Shown one piece after another: positions 9,417 through 17,985 of a stretch of 54,959 bases of DNA (positions are counted from its first letter, which is position 1; the number at the start of each line of letters is the position of its first letter). Source of the stretch: Sphingomonas sp. BAUL-RG-20F-R05-02 (GTDB lineage Bacteria; Pseudomonadota; Alphaproteobacteria; Sphingomonadales; Sphingomonadaceae); NCBI RefSeq assembly GCF_022662305.1, contig NZ_JAKNQH010000017.1:1-54959 (forward strand), read 5' to 3'. The position numbers were made by a program, and so were the translations under genes. Under the pieces are notes generated by a model. The model made no database searches. It had not been told where the DNA came from and saw only the letters and a program-made list of their open reading frames with translations.

Positions 9417-12400
9417 ATGACCATCATCGGAGGCCGGCGGCGGATCAGCCTGATCGCCGCACTCATAACTTGTGCGATGCCGATCTACGGTCTGGAGGCG
9501 GCCGACCTGGCGCAACCCTCGATCGTCGACGGCCGAGGACCCTACAATCTCGCGATCCTTCAGGGCGGCGTCGGCGCGACATATCCGTTGACCGCCTCGG
9601 CGGCGAAAGCCGCGAGCGAGGGGAACTTCTCGATCTCCGGTTCGATTTCGCCGGACAGTCTTAGCTCGGACTTCGCGCCACTGGTCGTAATCGGCGATCC
9701 TGCGGGCGCTTGTCGGAGCCTCGGTCTCGAGAACGGTCATCTCGTGTTCCGATCCGGCAACGCTTCACTTCGTGCGACCGCCGCCATCGCGGCAGGTCAG
9801 TGGACAGCGATCGCGCTGGTTGCGGATGGTCGACGTGTCAGCCTTTTCGTCGGTGGGCGCATGATGGCGAGCCGCGTGATGTCGGTCGAAGGCGTGGCTC
9901 CGAACGTCGCGATCGCTCCTGTGGTCCCGGGCCAAGCGCACTTCGGCGGGAAGATCGCCGGATTGACGATCCTCCCCTCAGTGCTGACGGCTGCAGACCT
10001 GGCCGCGACCGCAGGGCGGAAGCCCGACGCGGAGCTGACCCCCTTCATCCGGCCGGGTCAAGGCTGGGAATGGCAGGAAAGGCAATGGCGCGGAATGTTC
10101 CAGCCGCAGGATCCCGCCACGCTGCCGACCGGAAAGACGGGACCGTCAGCGCCCGTCGTAGTTCCCGCGGTCGACACGGCCCCGCTCACCAAGCTCGCCG
10201 ACGGGCATTGGCGGCTGGGCGGCTGGAAGCTGGGCATCGGGCCCGACGTCAAGGCGAACGCCGCCACCATCAGCGCCAACGCCTTCGACAGCTCCAAGTG
10301 GTTTGACGCCACCGTTCCCGGGACAGTGCTGACGACCCTCGTGGATCGCGGCGTCTATCCGGATCCGTCGTACGGGCTGAACAATATGGCGATACCGGAA
10401 CAACTGGCGCGGCAGGACTATTGGTACCGCACGAATTTCGACATCCCGGCGGGAAGCGCGTCAACACACCGCCGATTGTTGCTCAAGGGCATCAACTACG
10501 CAGCCGAGGTGTGGGTCAACGGCAAAAACGTCGGGAGCGTCACCGGCGCTTTCATCCGTGGTGATTTCGACGTCTCCGCACTGCTGCAGCCCGGGCGGAA
10601 CACAGTGGCGGTCCACATTCTGCCGCCTCCCCACCCCGGCATACCACATGAGGAATCGATCGCTGCCGGGCCGGGGAACAACGGCGGCCAGATGGCGCTC
10701 GATGGTCCGACCTTCGTCGCGACCGAGGGCTGGGATTGGATCCCGGGCGTGCGTGATCGCAACATTGGTCTCTGGCAGCCAGTCGAACTGGTCGAGACCG
10801 GGGCCGTCCGCATCGGCGATGCGCAGGTGGTGACGAAACTGCCTCTGCCTAATCTGGGTCTCGCCGAAGTGACGATCACGGTGCCGATCCACAATGACGG
10901 CGCTACGCCGGTCCCCACCACCGTCACGGCGAGCTTCAAGGGCGTATCCGTCTCAAAGCAAGTGGTCGCGGCGCCCGGCGCGGGCGAGGTCCGCTTCGCG
11001 CCGACCGATTTCGCGCAGCTCAGGGTGGCAAATCCGCAATTATGGTGGCCGAACGGCTATGGGCCGCAGAACCTCTATACCCTGAACGTGGTCGCCGCGG
11101 TGGACGGCCAGCCGTCCGACCAGAAATCGTTGCGCTTCGGCATGCGCGAGATGAGCTACGGCCTGTCCTTGTTCGACAGCAAGGGCACGCTTCGCCGCGT
11201 CGAGATCGAGCCGACGCTGGCACATGAGCGTGGCGAGCAGTTAGTCGCCCTGCGTCACGAAGACATCAAGGAGACGCCCGACGGCTGGGCGGAGTCGTTG
11301 ACGCCCGCAGGTGAAATCTCGCCCGCCGTTCGTGATATTCCGAAGCTGATGCGTGAGCCGCACCTGACGATCTTCGTCAACGGCGTCCCGATCGCAGCCC
11401 GTGGCGGCAACTGGGGCATGGACGATTTCATGAAGCGCATTTCGCGCGCGCGGCTTGAACCATATTTTCGCCTTCACAAGGAAGCAAACGTCAACATTAT
11501 CCGCAATTGGGTCGGCCAGAACACCGAAGACAGTTTCTTCGATCTTGCAGATGAATATGGCATGCTGATCCTAAATGACTTCTGGGAGTCGACGCAGAAC
11601 TTCCAGAACGAGGCGCAGGACCCGCAGCTGTTCCTGAAGAATGCCGCAGACGTGATTGCCCGCTATCGCAATCACCCTTCCATCGCGGTCTGGTTCGGCC
11701 GCAACGAAGGTGTGCCCCAACCGATCATCAACGAAGGACTGGACGCGCTCGTGTCGAAACTCGACGGTACGCGCTACTACACCGGCAGCTCGAACCAGAT
11801 CGGCTTGCAGAACAGCGGGCCGTATAGCTGGCAGAACCCCGTCGGGTACTTCACCAATCTCGACACCGGCTTCTCGGTGGAGAACGGCACGCCGTCGCTT
11901 GCAACGCTGGAAGCCATAAAGGCGATGGTGCCACCTGCGGACCGGTGGCCGATCAGCGATACGCTCGCTTACCACGACTGGCATATCGGCGGAAACGGCG
12001 ACGTGCGCAGCTTCATGAAGATTCTCGACGTTCAACTAGGACAAGCCACCAGCCTCGAGGATTTCGAACGCAAGGCGCAGATGCTGAACTATGTGGACTA
12101 CCGCGCCAACTTCGAGGGCTTCAACGCCCATCTGTGGACCAAGAACAGCGGCCGCATGTTGTGGATGACCCACCCGGCGTGGCCATCCAACCATTGGCAG
12201 ATCTACAGCTCCGACTACGACACATCGGCCGCTTACTATGGTACGAAGGCAGCGTCTGAGCCGATCCATGTCCAGATGAACCTGCCGGACTTCGCGCTCG
12301 CGGTCGTCAACACGACGCGTATGCCGGCGAATGGCCTAACCTTGAAGGCGCATGTCGTCGACCTGACCAACCGCACCCTGCTAGATCGTAGCGAGACGGT

Positions 12401-12866
12401 GTCCGCGCCCGCCAACCGGACGACGACACTGCCCGCGTTGGCGATCCAACCGCTGCTCAACACGGATGGGCTGGTGCTCGTGGAACTGACGCTGACCGGC
12501 AAGGATGGCGCAGTGGTGAGCCGCAACTTCTACTGGCAGGGCAAGGACGACAGCAGTTACCGCCGACTCAACACGCTCGCGGCGCAGACATTGACCGCGA
12601 CGGCGCGGAAGAGCGGCGTCGACACCGTGATCGACATCGCCAATGCGGGTGCGGTGCCCGTGCTGGCCACGAAGATGACGTTGGTCGATGCCAAGGGCGA
12701 GCGGGTGTTGCCGGCGTTCTACGATGATAATTACATCAACCTGCTGCCGGGCGAGAGCCGCAGCATTACGATCCGGACGATGGACGGCGTGAAGGCCGCC
12801 GGCAAGCCCGCCGCTGTCCAGGTGCGCGGATGGAACGTGCAGCCGAGCAGCGTGAAGATCGACTGA
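9417..12866 (+). CDS. Secreted GH2 beta-mannosidase/exo-glucosaminidase-like enzyme with LamG-like N-domain
   Basis: A 1,149-residue exported exo-glycosidase with a signal peptide at about residues 1-28. Residues of about 60-180 look like a LamG/concanavalin jellyroll (GNFSISGSISPDSL, FVGGRMMASRV). The family 2 part follows: a sugar-binding domain (WFDATVPGTVLTTLVDRGVY, DYWYRTNFDIP, VWVNGKNVG), an immunoglobulin-like domain, then the TIM barrel with GGNWGMDDFMKRIS and IIRNWVGQNTEDSFFDLADE. WFGRNEG contains the acid/base glutamate after Asn. GFSVENGTPS probably holds the nucleophile, in place of the usual SE.G. This layout fits mannosylglycoprotein-type beta-mannosidases and CsxA-like exo-glucosaminidases. 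Beside mannanase and alpha-galactosidase genes, beta-mannosidase is the better guess. A hairpin terminator follows. Confidence 0.9.
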   Translation: MTIIGGRRRISLIAALITCAMPIYGLEAADLAQPSIVDGRGPYNLAILQGGVGATYPLTASAAKAASEGNFSISGSISPDSLSSDFAPLVVIGDPAGACRSLGLENGHLVFRSGNASLRATAAIAAGQWTAIALVADGRRVSLFVGGRMMASRVMSVEGVAPNVAIAPVVPGQAHFGGKIAGLTILPSVLTAADLAATAGRKPDAELTPFIRPGQGWEWQERQWRGMFQPQDPATLPTGKTGPSAPVVVPAVDTAPLTKLADGHWRLGGWKLGIGPDVKANAATISANAFDSSKWFDATVPGTVLTTLVDRGVYPDPSYGLNNMAIPEQLARQDYWYRTNFDIPAGSASTHRRLLLKGINYAAEVWVNGKNVGSVTGAFIRGDFDVSALLQPGRNTVAVHILPPPHPGIPHEESIAAGPGNNGGQMALDGPTFVATEGWDWIPGVRDRNIGLWQPVELVETGAVRIGDAQVVTKLPLPNLGLAEVTITVPIHNDGATPVPTTVTASFKGVSVSKQVVAAPGAGEVRFAPTDFAQLRVANPQLWWPNGYGPQNLYTLNVVAAVDGQPSDQKSLRFGMREMSYGLSLFDSKGTLRRVEIEPTLAHERGEQLVALRHEDIKETPDGWAESLTPAGEISPAVRDIPKLMREPHLTIFVNGVPIAARGGNWGMDDFMKRISRARLEPYFRLHKEANVNIIRNWVGQNTEDSFFDLADEYGMLILNDFWESTQNFQNEAQDPQLFLKNAADVIARYRNHPSIAVWFGRNEGVPQPIINEGLDALVSKLDGTRYYTGSSNQIGLQNSGPYSWQNPVGYFTNLDTGFSVENGTPSLATLEAIKAMVPPADRWPISDTLAYHDWHIGGNGDVRSFMKILDVQLGQATSLEDFERKAQMLNYVDYRANFEGFNAHLWTKNSGRMLWMTHPAWPSNHWQIYSSDYDTSAAYYGTKAASEPIHVQMNLPDFALAVVNTTRMPANGLTLKAHVVDLTNRTLLDRSETVSAPANRTTTLPALAIQPLLNTDGLVLVELTLTGKDGAVVSRNFYWQGKDDSSYRRLNTLAAQTLTATARKSGVDTVIDIANAGAVPVLATKMTLVDAKGERVLPAFYDDNYINLLPGESRSITIRTMDGVKAAGKPAAVQVRGWNVQPSSVKID

Positions 12867-12876
12867 CCTTTCGCAG

Positions 12877-12911
12877 TCGGGCCTCGGTCGTCTGAACACG
12901 ACGAGGCCCGA
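12877..12911. terminator. Bidirectional hairpin terminator between convergent genes
   Basis: TCGGGCCTCGGTCGT at 12877-12891 pairs with ACGACGAGGCCCGA at 12898-12911 with one bulged G, giving a GC-rich stem of 14 pairs and a loop of six bases. It lies 10 bases after the GH2 stop and 12 bases before the end of the convergent transporter gene, the expected place for a shared terminator. Confidence 0.75.
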
Positions 12912-12922
12912 TTCCGCTGGTG

Positions 12923-14221
12923 TCAGTGCCCGCTCGGCATCGCGACCGGAGCAGCATCCGCACCCTTCACACGCGCTGCGGCGACCGCGAAGATCAGGAT
13001 GCCGACATAACCGACCGCCGGTACGATGAACGCATTGCCGAAGCTCCCGCTCACATCCGCGATCTTGCCGGCAATCCAGGGAAGGACAGCACCGCCGACG
13101 ATCGCGACGCACAGCAGACCCGAGGTTGCCGAAGACGGCGCGGCCGAGCGTTGGAGCGTCAGCGAGAAGATAGTGGGGAATTGGACCGAGTTGAACAGGC
13201 CCATCGCAAGCGCACAATAGGCAGCCGCCGGCCCCGTGAGCGTCAGAGCTGCCACCGACAACACCACGTTGATCGCGACCACGATCGTCAGCAGGATCGG
13301 GGCGGGCGTCACCGCCATCACCGCGCTGCCGAGGAAGCGACCGATCAAGGCGCCGCCCCAGTAGTAGTTGGCGAGCAGCGAGCCCGCGGCGAGCAGCGAT
13401 ATGCCAAGCACCTCCGGGCGGTTGAGGAAGTTGATCATGATCGAGCCGATCGACACCTCCGAACCGACATAGAGGAAGATCGCGATCGCGCCGGCCACCG
13501 CCCAGCCGGATCGCAGGGCGGCGAACACGGACGATCCTGCGGCGTCCGCCGTCGCGGCAGGGTCACGCGGGACCGCCTGCTCGATGCGGTGCCGCATGAC
13601 GAAGATGACGAGCACCAGCACGAGCAGGAACGCCGCGATCAACAGGAACGCGTGATCGACCGCGGCGAGACCGGCAGCCCGCGAGGTTTCGTCCGTGATC
13701 GTCGCGCCGCCGTTCTTGAAGACGTCGCCCGACAGCATAAGCGTCGCGCCGAAGTGCACGCCAAGCCACACGCCCACCGAGTTGAACGCCTGCGCCAGCG
13801 TGAGCCGCAACGCCGATCGCTCGGGCCTACCAAGCGCGGCAGCCAGCGGATTGGCCGCGACTTGCAGCGCGGTGATGCCGGCGGCCAGCGTGAACAAGGC
13901 GACGAGCACCAGCACGTACGTCCGCGCGGCCGATGCCGCGAGCACGATCAAACAGCCGACGATCATGACGCCGAGCGCCGCCATGATCGTTCGGCTTGGG
14001 CCAAGCCTTCCAAGCACCGCAGCCGCGGGCAGCGAGAAGACGCCATAAGCCAGGAAGAAGGCAAACTGTGTCAACATCGCTTCCGCGGTGGTGAGACTGT
14101 AGATGCCACGCAGTGCCGCGATCAGAGGATCGTTGTTGGAAGTGATGAAACCCCAGGCGAAAAACAGGCAGGTCACGGTGACAAAGGCGGGCAGCGCGCC
14201 CGACGCAGAACGGCTTCTCAT
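12923..14221 (-). CDS. MFS transporter of the FucP/GluP (fucose, glucose/galactose) type
   Basis: A 432-residue inner-membrane symporter with about twelve hydrophobic segments. FVTVTCLFFAWGFITSNNDP in TM1, FAFFLAYGVFSLPAAAVL in TM2 and ALQVAANPLAAALG in TM4 are hallmarks of the FucP/GluP/NagP branch of MFS. So is LTLAQAFNSVGVWLG. Members of this branch import fucose, glucose, galactose, mannose or N-acetylglucosamine with protons. Galactose or mannose is the natural inference here. It lies downstream of the carboxylesterase gene on the same strand (93 bases), so it is probably the third gene of the unit SGNH esterase, carboxylesterase, transporter. Confidence 0.9.
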   Translation of the reverse strand: MRSRSASGALPAFVTVTCLFFAWGFITSNNDPLIAALRGIYSLTTAEAMLTQFAFFLAYGVFSLPAAAVLGRLGPSRTIMAALGVMIVGCLIVLAASAARTYVLVLVALFTLAAGITALQVAANPLAAALGRPERSALRLTLAQAFNSVGVWLGVHFGATLMLSGDVFKNGGATITDETSRAAGLAAVDHAFLLIAAFLLVLVLVIFVMRHRIEQAVPRDPAATADAAGSSVFAALRSGWAVAGAIAIFLYVGSEVSIGSIMINFLNRPEVLGISLLAAGSLLANYYWGGALIGRFLGSAVMAVTPAPILLTIVVAINVVLSVAALTLTGPAAAYCALAMGLFNSVQFPTIFSLTLQRSAAPSSATSGLLCVAIVGGAVLPWIAGKIADVSGSFGNAFIVPAVGYVGILIFAVAAARVKGADAAPVAMPSGH

Positions 14222-14314
14222 CTCTTCATCCTATTTGGAGCGCGATCGTGGATTGGCCAACGGTCCGGAGCATCGCGTGCATCGATCCCGAAGCTACGCG
14301 GCGGACGCAGGTCG

Positions 14315-15769
14315 TCAAGGCAGCGTCCGGTCCCGGCAGACGACATCCTCCGCCGCCGACTGCGGGTCGGCGACATCTTGCCCGAAGACCATCCGCACAG
14401 GGGCGTCGGCATGGTAGCGGCTCCATCGGGGCAGCGACGCCCCATTGGGGTCGCCGCTGCGCGCGAAGTTCAGCCAATAAGTCTGCATGGGCGCCGCGCC
14501 GCCTCTGCCGGGCGCTAGGACCGACGTGATTTCAGATCCGTGCGCTACGGGTTTACCTGAATCGCCGACATGATCGAATCGGTAGAGCCAAACCGCTCCG
14601 CCCGTTGCGGTTCTGCCGCGAGCCATCACCTCCGCCGGACAACGGAAGATCAGATCGGTCGTGATCGCGAGCGGCGAAGCCAGATCGCGCCCGGACAACT
14701 GGTAATATGCGAGAACCTGCGGCGCGCGCGTTCCGAACGATCGATTGATGACGCCACGCGGATCAGCCGAGATGTCGCTTGTGGCAAACTCCTGGGAGTT
14801 CGTGCCGATGATGAGTGGACGTCGGTCGGTCGATCGCGCCAGAAGACGCTGCGGTGAAGCAGGCAGGACGGCCCCGTCGACCGTCATCTGCAGCCAGATA
14901 AAACTGTCATCGCCGAGATCGGGAACGTGGATGTCGTCGGCGGCGCGCAGTAGGCGTGCGACCGGCAACGTCCGCAGCGTTCGGGCATCGGCGTGAAGCG
15001 GGGCACCGGCGAGATGAGCAAGACGGTCCCCAAGAACTTCGGCGGCGCCAAGTGTCCGCGACGGCACGCCGAAGCCCGGCGCACCGCTCTCCTCGATCGC
15101 GCGCGCGAAGAGCGCGCGGCTCGCCGGCATCAACAGGTGGAGACCTATGTCCTGCGCACCCGCCGATTCACCGAACAACGTGATACGAGCGGGATCACCG
15201 CCGAACCTCGCGATGTTGCGCTTGATCCAGCGCAGCGCCGCCTGCTGATCCATCAACCCGTAATTGCCCGAGACGTGGCTTGGGGACTCGGCGCTCAACG
15301 CAGGGTGGGAGAGGAAGCCGAGCGTTCCAAGCCGGTAGTTGAAATCCACGAGAACGAAGCCCTTGGCCACAATGCCGGACTCGATGGCGCCCACACCGCT
15401 GCCGGCACGGTTTCCACCACCATGGACCCAGACCATGACCGGCAATGGCGCTAAAGGCGAGAGCATCGGCGTCCGCACCTCAAGCGTTAGACAATCTTCC
15501 TGGCCTGATAGGGCATCGTGGTGGTTCCAGTCGCCGTAGTCGCTCTGGGGACAAGGAGCGCCCGGCTCGACCGCCGCTCGTGGCCTGCGCCATCGCATCG
15601 ACTGTGGTGGCTTCCAGCGTAGATTGCCAATGGGTGGACGCGCATACGGGATGCCGCGAAAGGCGAGAGTTCCGTCCGCCCTCAGCGTACCGACGACAGG
15701 CCCTTGCGTCGTGTCGACCTGCGGACCGGCCGATGCCGCGAGGCTCGCGGCGATAAGGATCGCGATCAC
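14315..15769 (-). CDS. Type B carboxylesterase, exported
   Basis: A 484-residue alpha/beta hydrolase of the carboxylesterase/lipase type B family. The oxyanion motif VMVWVHGGGNRAG, the nucleophile elbow ITLFGESAGAQD and FRGIPYARPPIGNLRWKPP are all clear. The late VAHGSEITSVL supplies the probable catalytic histidine. The GTG at 15769 is chosen as the start because it overlaps the upstream esterase stop as GTGA and directly begins a signal peptide (MIAILIAASLAASAG). The open frame further upstream is only the shadow of the SGNH gene. In this locus it may remove acyl or aryl groups from plant polysaccharide fragments, but the substrate is not readable. Confidence 0.9.
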   Translation of the reverse strand: MIAILIAASLAASAGPQVDTTQGPVVGTLRADGTLAFRGIPYARPPIGNLRWKPPQSMRWRRPRAAVEPGAPCPQSDYGDWNHHDALSGQEDCLTLEVRTPMLSPLAPLPVMVWVHGGGNRAGSGVGAIESGIVAKGFVLVDFNYRLGTLGFLSHPALSAESPSHVSGNYGLMDQQAALRWIKRNIARFGGDPARITLFGESAGAQDIGLHLLMPASRALFARAIEESGAPGFGVPSRTLGAAEVLGDRLAHLAGAPLHADARTLRTLPVARLLRAADDIHVPDLGDDSFIWLQMTVDGAVLPASPQRLLARSTDRRPLIIGTNSQEFATSDISADPRGVINRSFGTRAPQVLAYYQLSGRDLASPLAITTDLIFRCPAEVMARGRTATGGAVWLYRFDHVGDSGKPVAHGSEITSVLAPGRGGAAPMQTYWLNFARSGDPNGASLPRWSRYHADAPVRMVFGQDVADPQSAAEDVVCRDRTLP

Positions 15770-16515
15770 TGCCGGGTGTCGGCTGTGGGCCGGGGGTTGT
15801 GAAGCGCCCGAGCCCGGGCGATCGCGTCCATGGCTACCGGCACCATGACGTCGAACCCCGCCGGACTGGGGTGAACGCCATCGATCGTCCATTCCGGCCG
15901 GAAACCGCCCTGCCCGTCGTTCAGGACCGACCAGTAATCGGCGTAGATCGCGCCGGAGCGCGCGGCATAGGCCCTGATCCACGCGTTGATGCGCGCGATC
16001 CGGTGCGTCACCTCCAAGCCTGGCCGCCATGCGAAATGCGACGCGGGCGGGATCGAGGCGAGGATAACCCGAATGTGATGCGCATACGCCAACTCGACCA
16101 TTGTCTGGAGATTGGCCTCGGTCTGCTCGTCCGTCATCGGGCCAGTATTGCTGGCGATATCGTTGGTGCCGGCCATGATCTGAACGACATCTGGTCTAAG
16201 ATCAATGACATCTTGCCGGAAGCGGACCAGCATCTGCGGCGTGGTCTGTCCACCGATCCCACGATCGATGCGGCCGTCTGTGAAAAAGCCCGACTTGGCG
16301 TCGCGCCACATCTGCGTGATCGAGTCCCCGACGAACACGATGCGGGGGGCTGCGCGATCACGGCTCAGCGCAGCATTCTCTGCTTGATAGCGCGTCATCC
16401 ACGCCCAATCGATCTTGAGCCGCTGCTCGACCAGCGGTTCGTTCTGCTGCGCCGCGACAGGAAACGCAGCGAAAAGCATAAGCGGCACGAGAAATGCTAA
16501 CTGGAGGTGCTTCAC
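15766..16515 (-). CDS. SGNH/GDSL-type esterase, exported
   Basis: A 249-residue protein with a signal peptide (residues 1-22, ending FPVAAQ). The SGNH blocks are complete. IVFVGDSITQMW is block I with the nucleophile serine, RGIGGQTTPQML is block II with glycine, IMAGTNDIASNTG is block III with asparagine, and IDGVHPSPAGFDVM is block V with the Asp-His pair. Such enzymes in polysaccharide loci often remove acetyl groups, and acetylated mannan would be a reasonable substrate here by inference. It leads a leftward unit and overlaps the carboxylesterase by four bases. Confidence 0.9.
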   Translation of the reverse strand: MKHLQLAFLVPLMLFAAFPVAAQQNEPLVEQRLKIDWAWMTRYQAENAALSRDRAAPRIVFVGDSITQMWRDAKSGFFTDGRIDRGIGGQTTPQMLVRFRQDVIDLRPDVVQIMAGTNDIASNTGPMTDEQTEANLQTMVELAYAHHIRVILASIPPASHFAWRPGLEVTHRIARINAWIRAYAARSGAIYADYWSVLNDGQGGFRPEWTIDGVHPSPAGFDVMVPVAMDAIARARALHNPRPTADTRQ

Positions 16516-17254
16516 ATTCTCTCCTCACGATGTGACCTGCGTTTTCTCATGTGAACGTATCTTGGCCAACAACCGGCGGGTCTCACCAATTTAAGAAAAA
16601 ATCAATCTTATTTGTTTAATCGCCGGGTTGCCTCGTTTACAATGCGCAACCCGATTGGGCTCTAACAGGCTGCGGAGATAGGCGCGTTTGAGGCGGATCT
16701 GACAACTTCGCCCTTTAATGGCAGCTTTTAAGAGTGGCGAGCGCTTCCTGATCACGGCGTTGGTTCGCGGCACCGACACGCTTCTCGCCAGCGCGACGAT
16801 GGGCAGCTTCAGTTACCAGCGGCAGGACATCCGTCCCGATCATGACTTCGTTGACATGATTTCTAATCACGACGGCGTCCTGCATCTGGACATGGCGCTG
16901 CTGCATGACACTCGACCACTACTGGCGACAGGGCCGGTGGGTAACATGAACACGGCCCCCAGAGGTTGACGACACCTCATATCAGATCGTAGCTATTCGG
17001 GAAAAATCGGCTCGTCTGCTATGTTTCGGGTCGCTACGGTTTCGAGACCGACCCAATCCGGCAGTTCGCAGCCTCTCTTCGTATCCCCAACTTCGGCGGT
17101 GCGTTCACCTCGCTTGAGCGGCGGCATCGGGATGCTGCTCATCACGATCGAAGGACGCTATTTACGACAGACCAGTCTTTCACGCCGAGTTCGCCGAGCG
17201 AAGCGTTTCGGCAAGAAGCGGCCAGCTCGGGCGGGTCCAGTGCCCACCACAGTG
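16516..17254. other. Promoter of the esterase unit, then gene debris
   Basis: The first 130 bases hold the AT-rich promoter of the leftward SGNH unit (AAGAAAAAATCAATCTTA at 16593-16610). Beyond about 16700 no convincing gene is present. A short frame at 17020-17130 reads RYGFETDPIRQFAASLRIPN then FGGAFTSLE. This recalls the C-terminal part of Cys/Met-metabolism PLP enzymes but is too short and broken to assign. I regard the stretch as decayed sequence next to the dehydrogenase remnant. Confidence 0.35.
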
Positions 17255-17639
17255 TAGATGAAAAATCGGGGCGACCAGCCCCATCGACGGACATCGCCGC
17301 ACCGGTGACAAACGCGCCCAGATCAGCACTCATCCAAAGCACTGCATCGGCAATCTCCTCTGGTTTACCAGTCGGCCAACGGGCTCAAGATCGTTCGCCT
17401 TCTAGATGTCGCCGTTAGTAAAGCGATCCATCATCGGCGTCTCGATGTTCCCTGGCAGGATCGCGTTTACGCGAATGCTCTGCTTGGTTAAATCGAGCGC
17501 CGCGGCCTTGGTTCGGCCGATAATCGCGTGCTTGGAGGCGCTGTTGGACGCGCCGCCAGAAACACCGCGAACGCCGGCACCCTACGACATGTTGACGATC
17601 AAACCACTGCCCTGACGCACCATCTGAATCAGCCTTATG
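17255..17639 (-). pseudogene. Short-chain dehydrogenase (SDR) remnant
   Basis: Reading leftward, the pieces are MVRQGSGLIVNMS, stop, GAGVRGVSGGASNSASKHAI, then GRTKAAALDLTKQSIRVNAI and LPGNIETPMMDRFTNGDI, stop. After a frameshift come EEIADAVLWMSADLGAFVTG and AAMSVDGA. These are the second half of a classical SDR: the S-x(n)-(Y)xxxK active site region, RVNA.(C/L)PG and the SADLGAFVTGAA.SVDG tail. The active-site tyrosine is replaced by asparagine (NSASKH). Two in-frame stops, a frameshift and loss of the N-terminal half show it is dead. It ends exactly where the S21 gene begins. Confidence 0.8.
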
Positions 17640-17837
17640 CAGATCATCGTCCGTGACAACAATGTCGACCCGGCCTTGCGCGTCCTCAAGAAGAAGCTGC
17701 AGCGGGAGGGGGTTCACCGGGAGATGAAGCTGCGCCGCCACTACGAGAAGCCGTCGGAACGCCGCGCACGAGAACACGCAGCGGCCATCAGCCGGGCGCG
17801 AAAGGCAGACCGCAAACGCGCCGAGCGCGACCGCTAA
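17637..17837 (+). CDS. rpsU: 30S ribosomal protein S21
   Basis: A 66-residue, very basic protein that joins the small ribosomal subunit near the mRNA exit and helps initiation. MQIIVRDNNVDPALRVLKKK and LQREGVHREMKLRRHYEKPS match bacterial S21 along its whole length, followed by the usual Arg/Lys-rich helix. The gene is intact, but its upstream region is dead SDR sequence with only a weak ribosome site (CAGCCTT before ATG), so its native promoter may have been replaced. It may be a second copy; that cannot be tested from this window. Confidence 0.93.
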   Translation: MQIIVRDNNVDPALRVLKKKLQREGVHREMKLRRHYEKPSERRAREHAAAISRARKADRKRAERDR

Positions 17838-17985
17838 TCGGGAATTTGTCGTGCGGCGGATGAGAGTTGTTCGCCCACGCCGCGCCCGATCTGGCCAGCA
17901 CGATCAACATGGCCGCGATAGGATCACAAGTAGACCAAGGCCGTACGATGATCGGCTTGGATCGCACGCATGTCACGGCCTTCCA

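Noticed and set aside
12920..14518. 532-codon plus-strand open frame
   Set aside because: It is antisense to the FucP-type transporter, with Arg/His-rich composition typical of high-GC shadows.
15770..16030. Upstream extension of the carboxylesterase frame
   Set aside because: It is the antisense-free shadow of the SGNH gene on the same strand in another frame; GTG 15769 with the GTGA overlap and signal peptide is clearly better.
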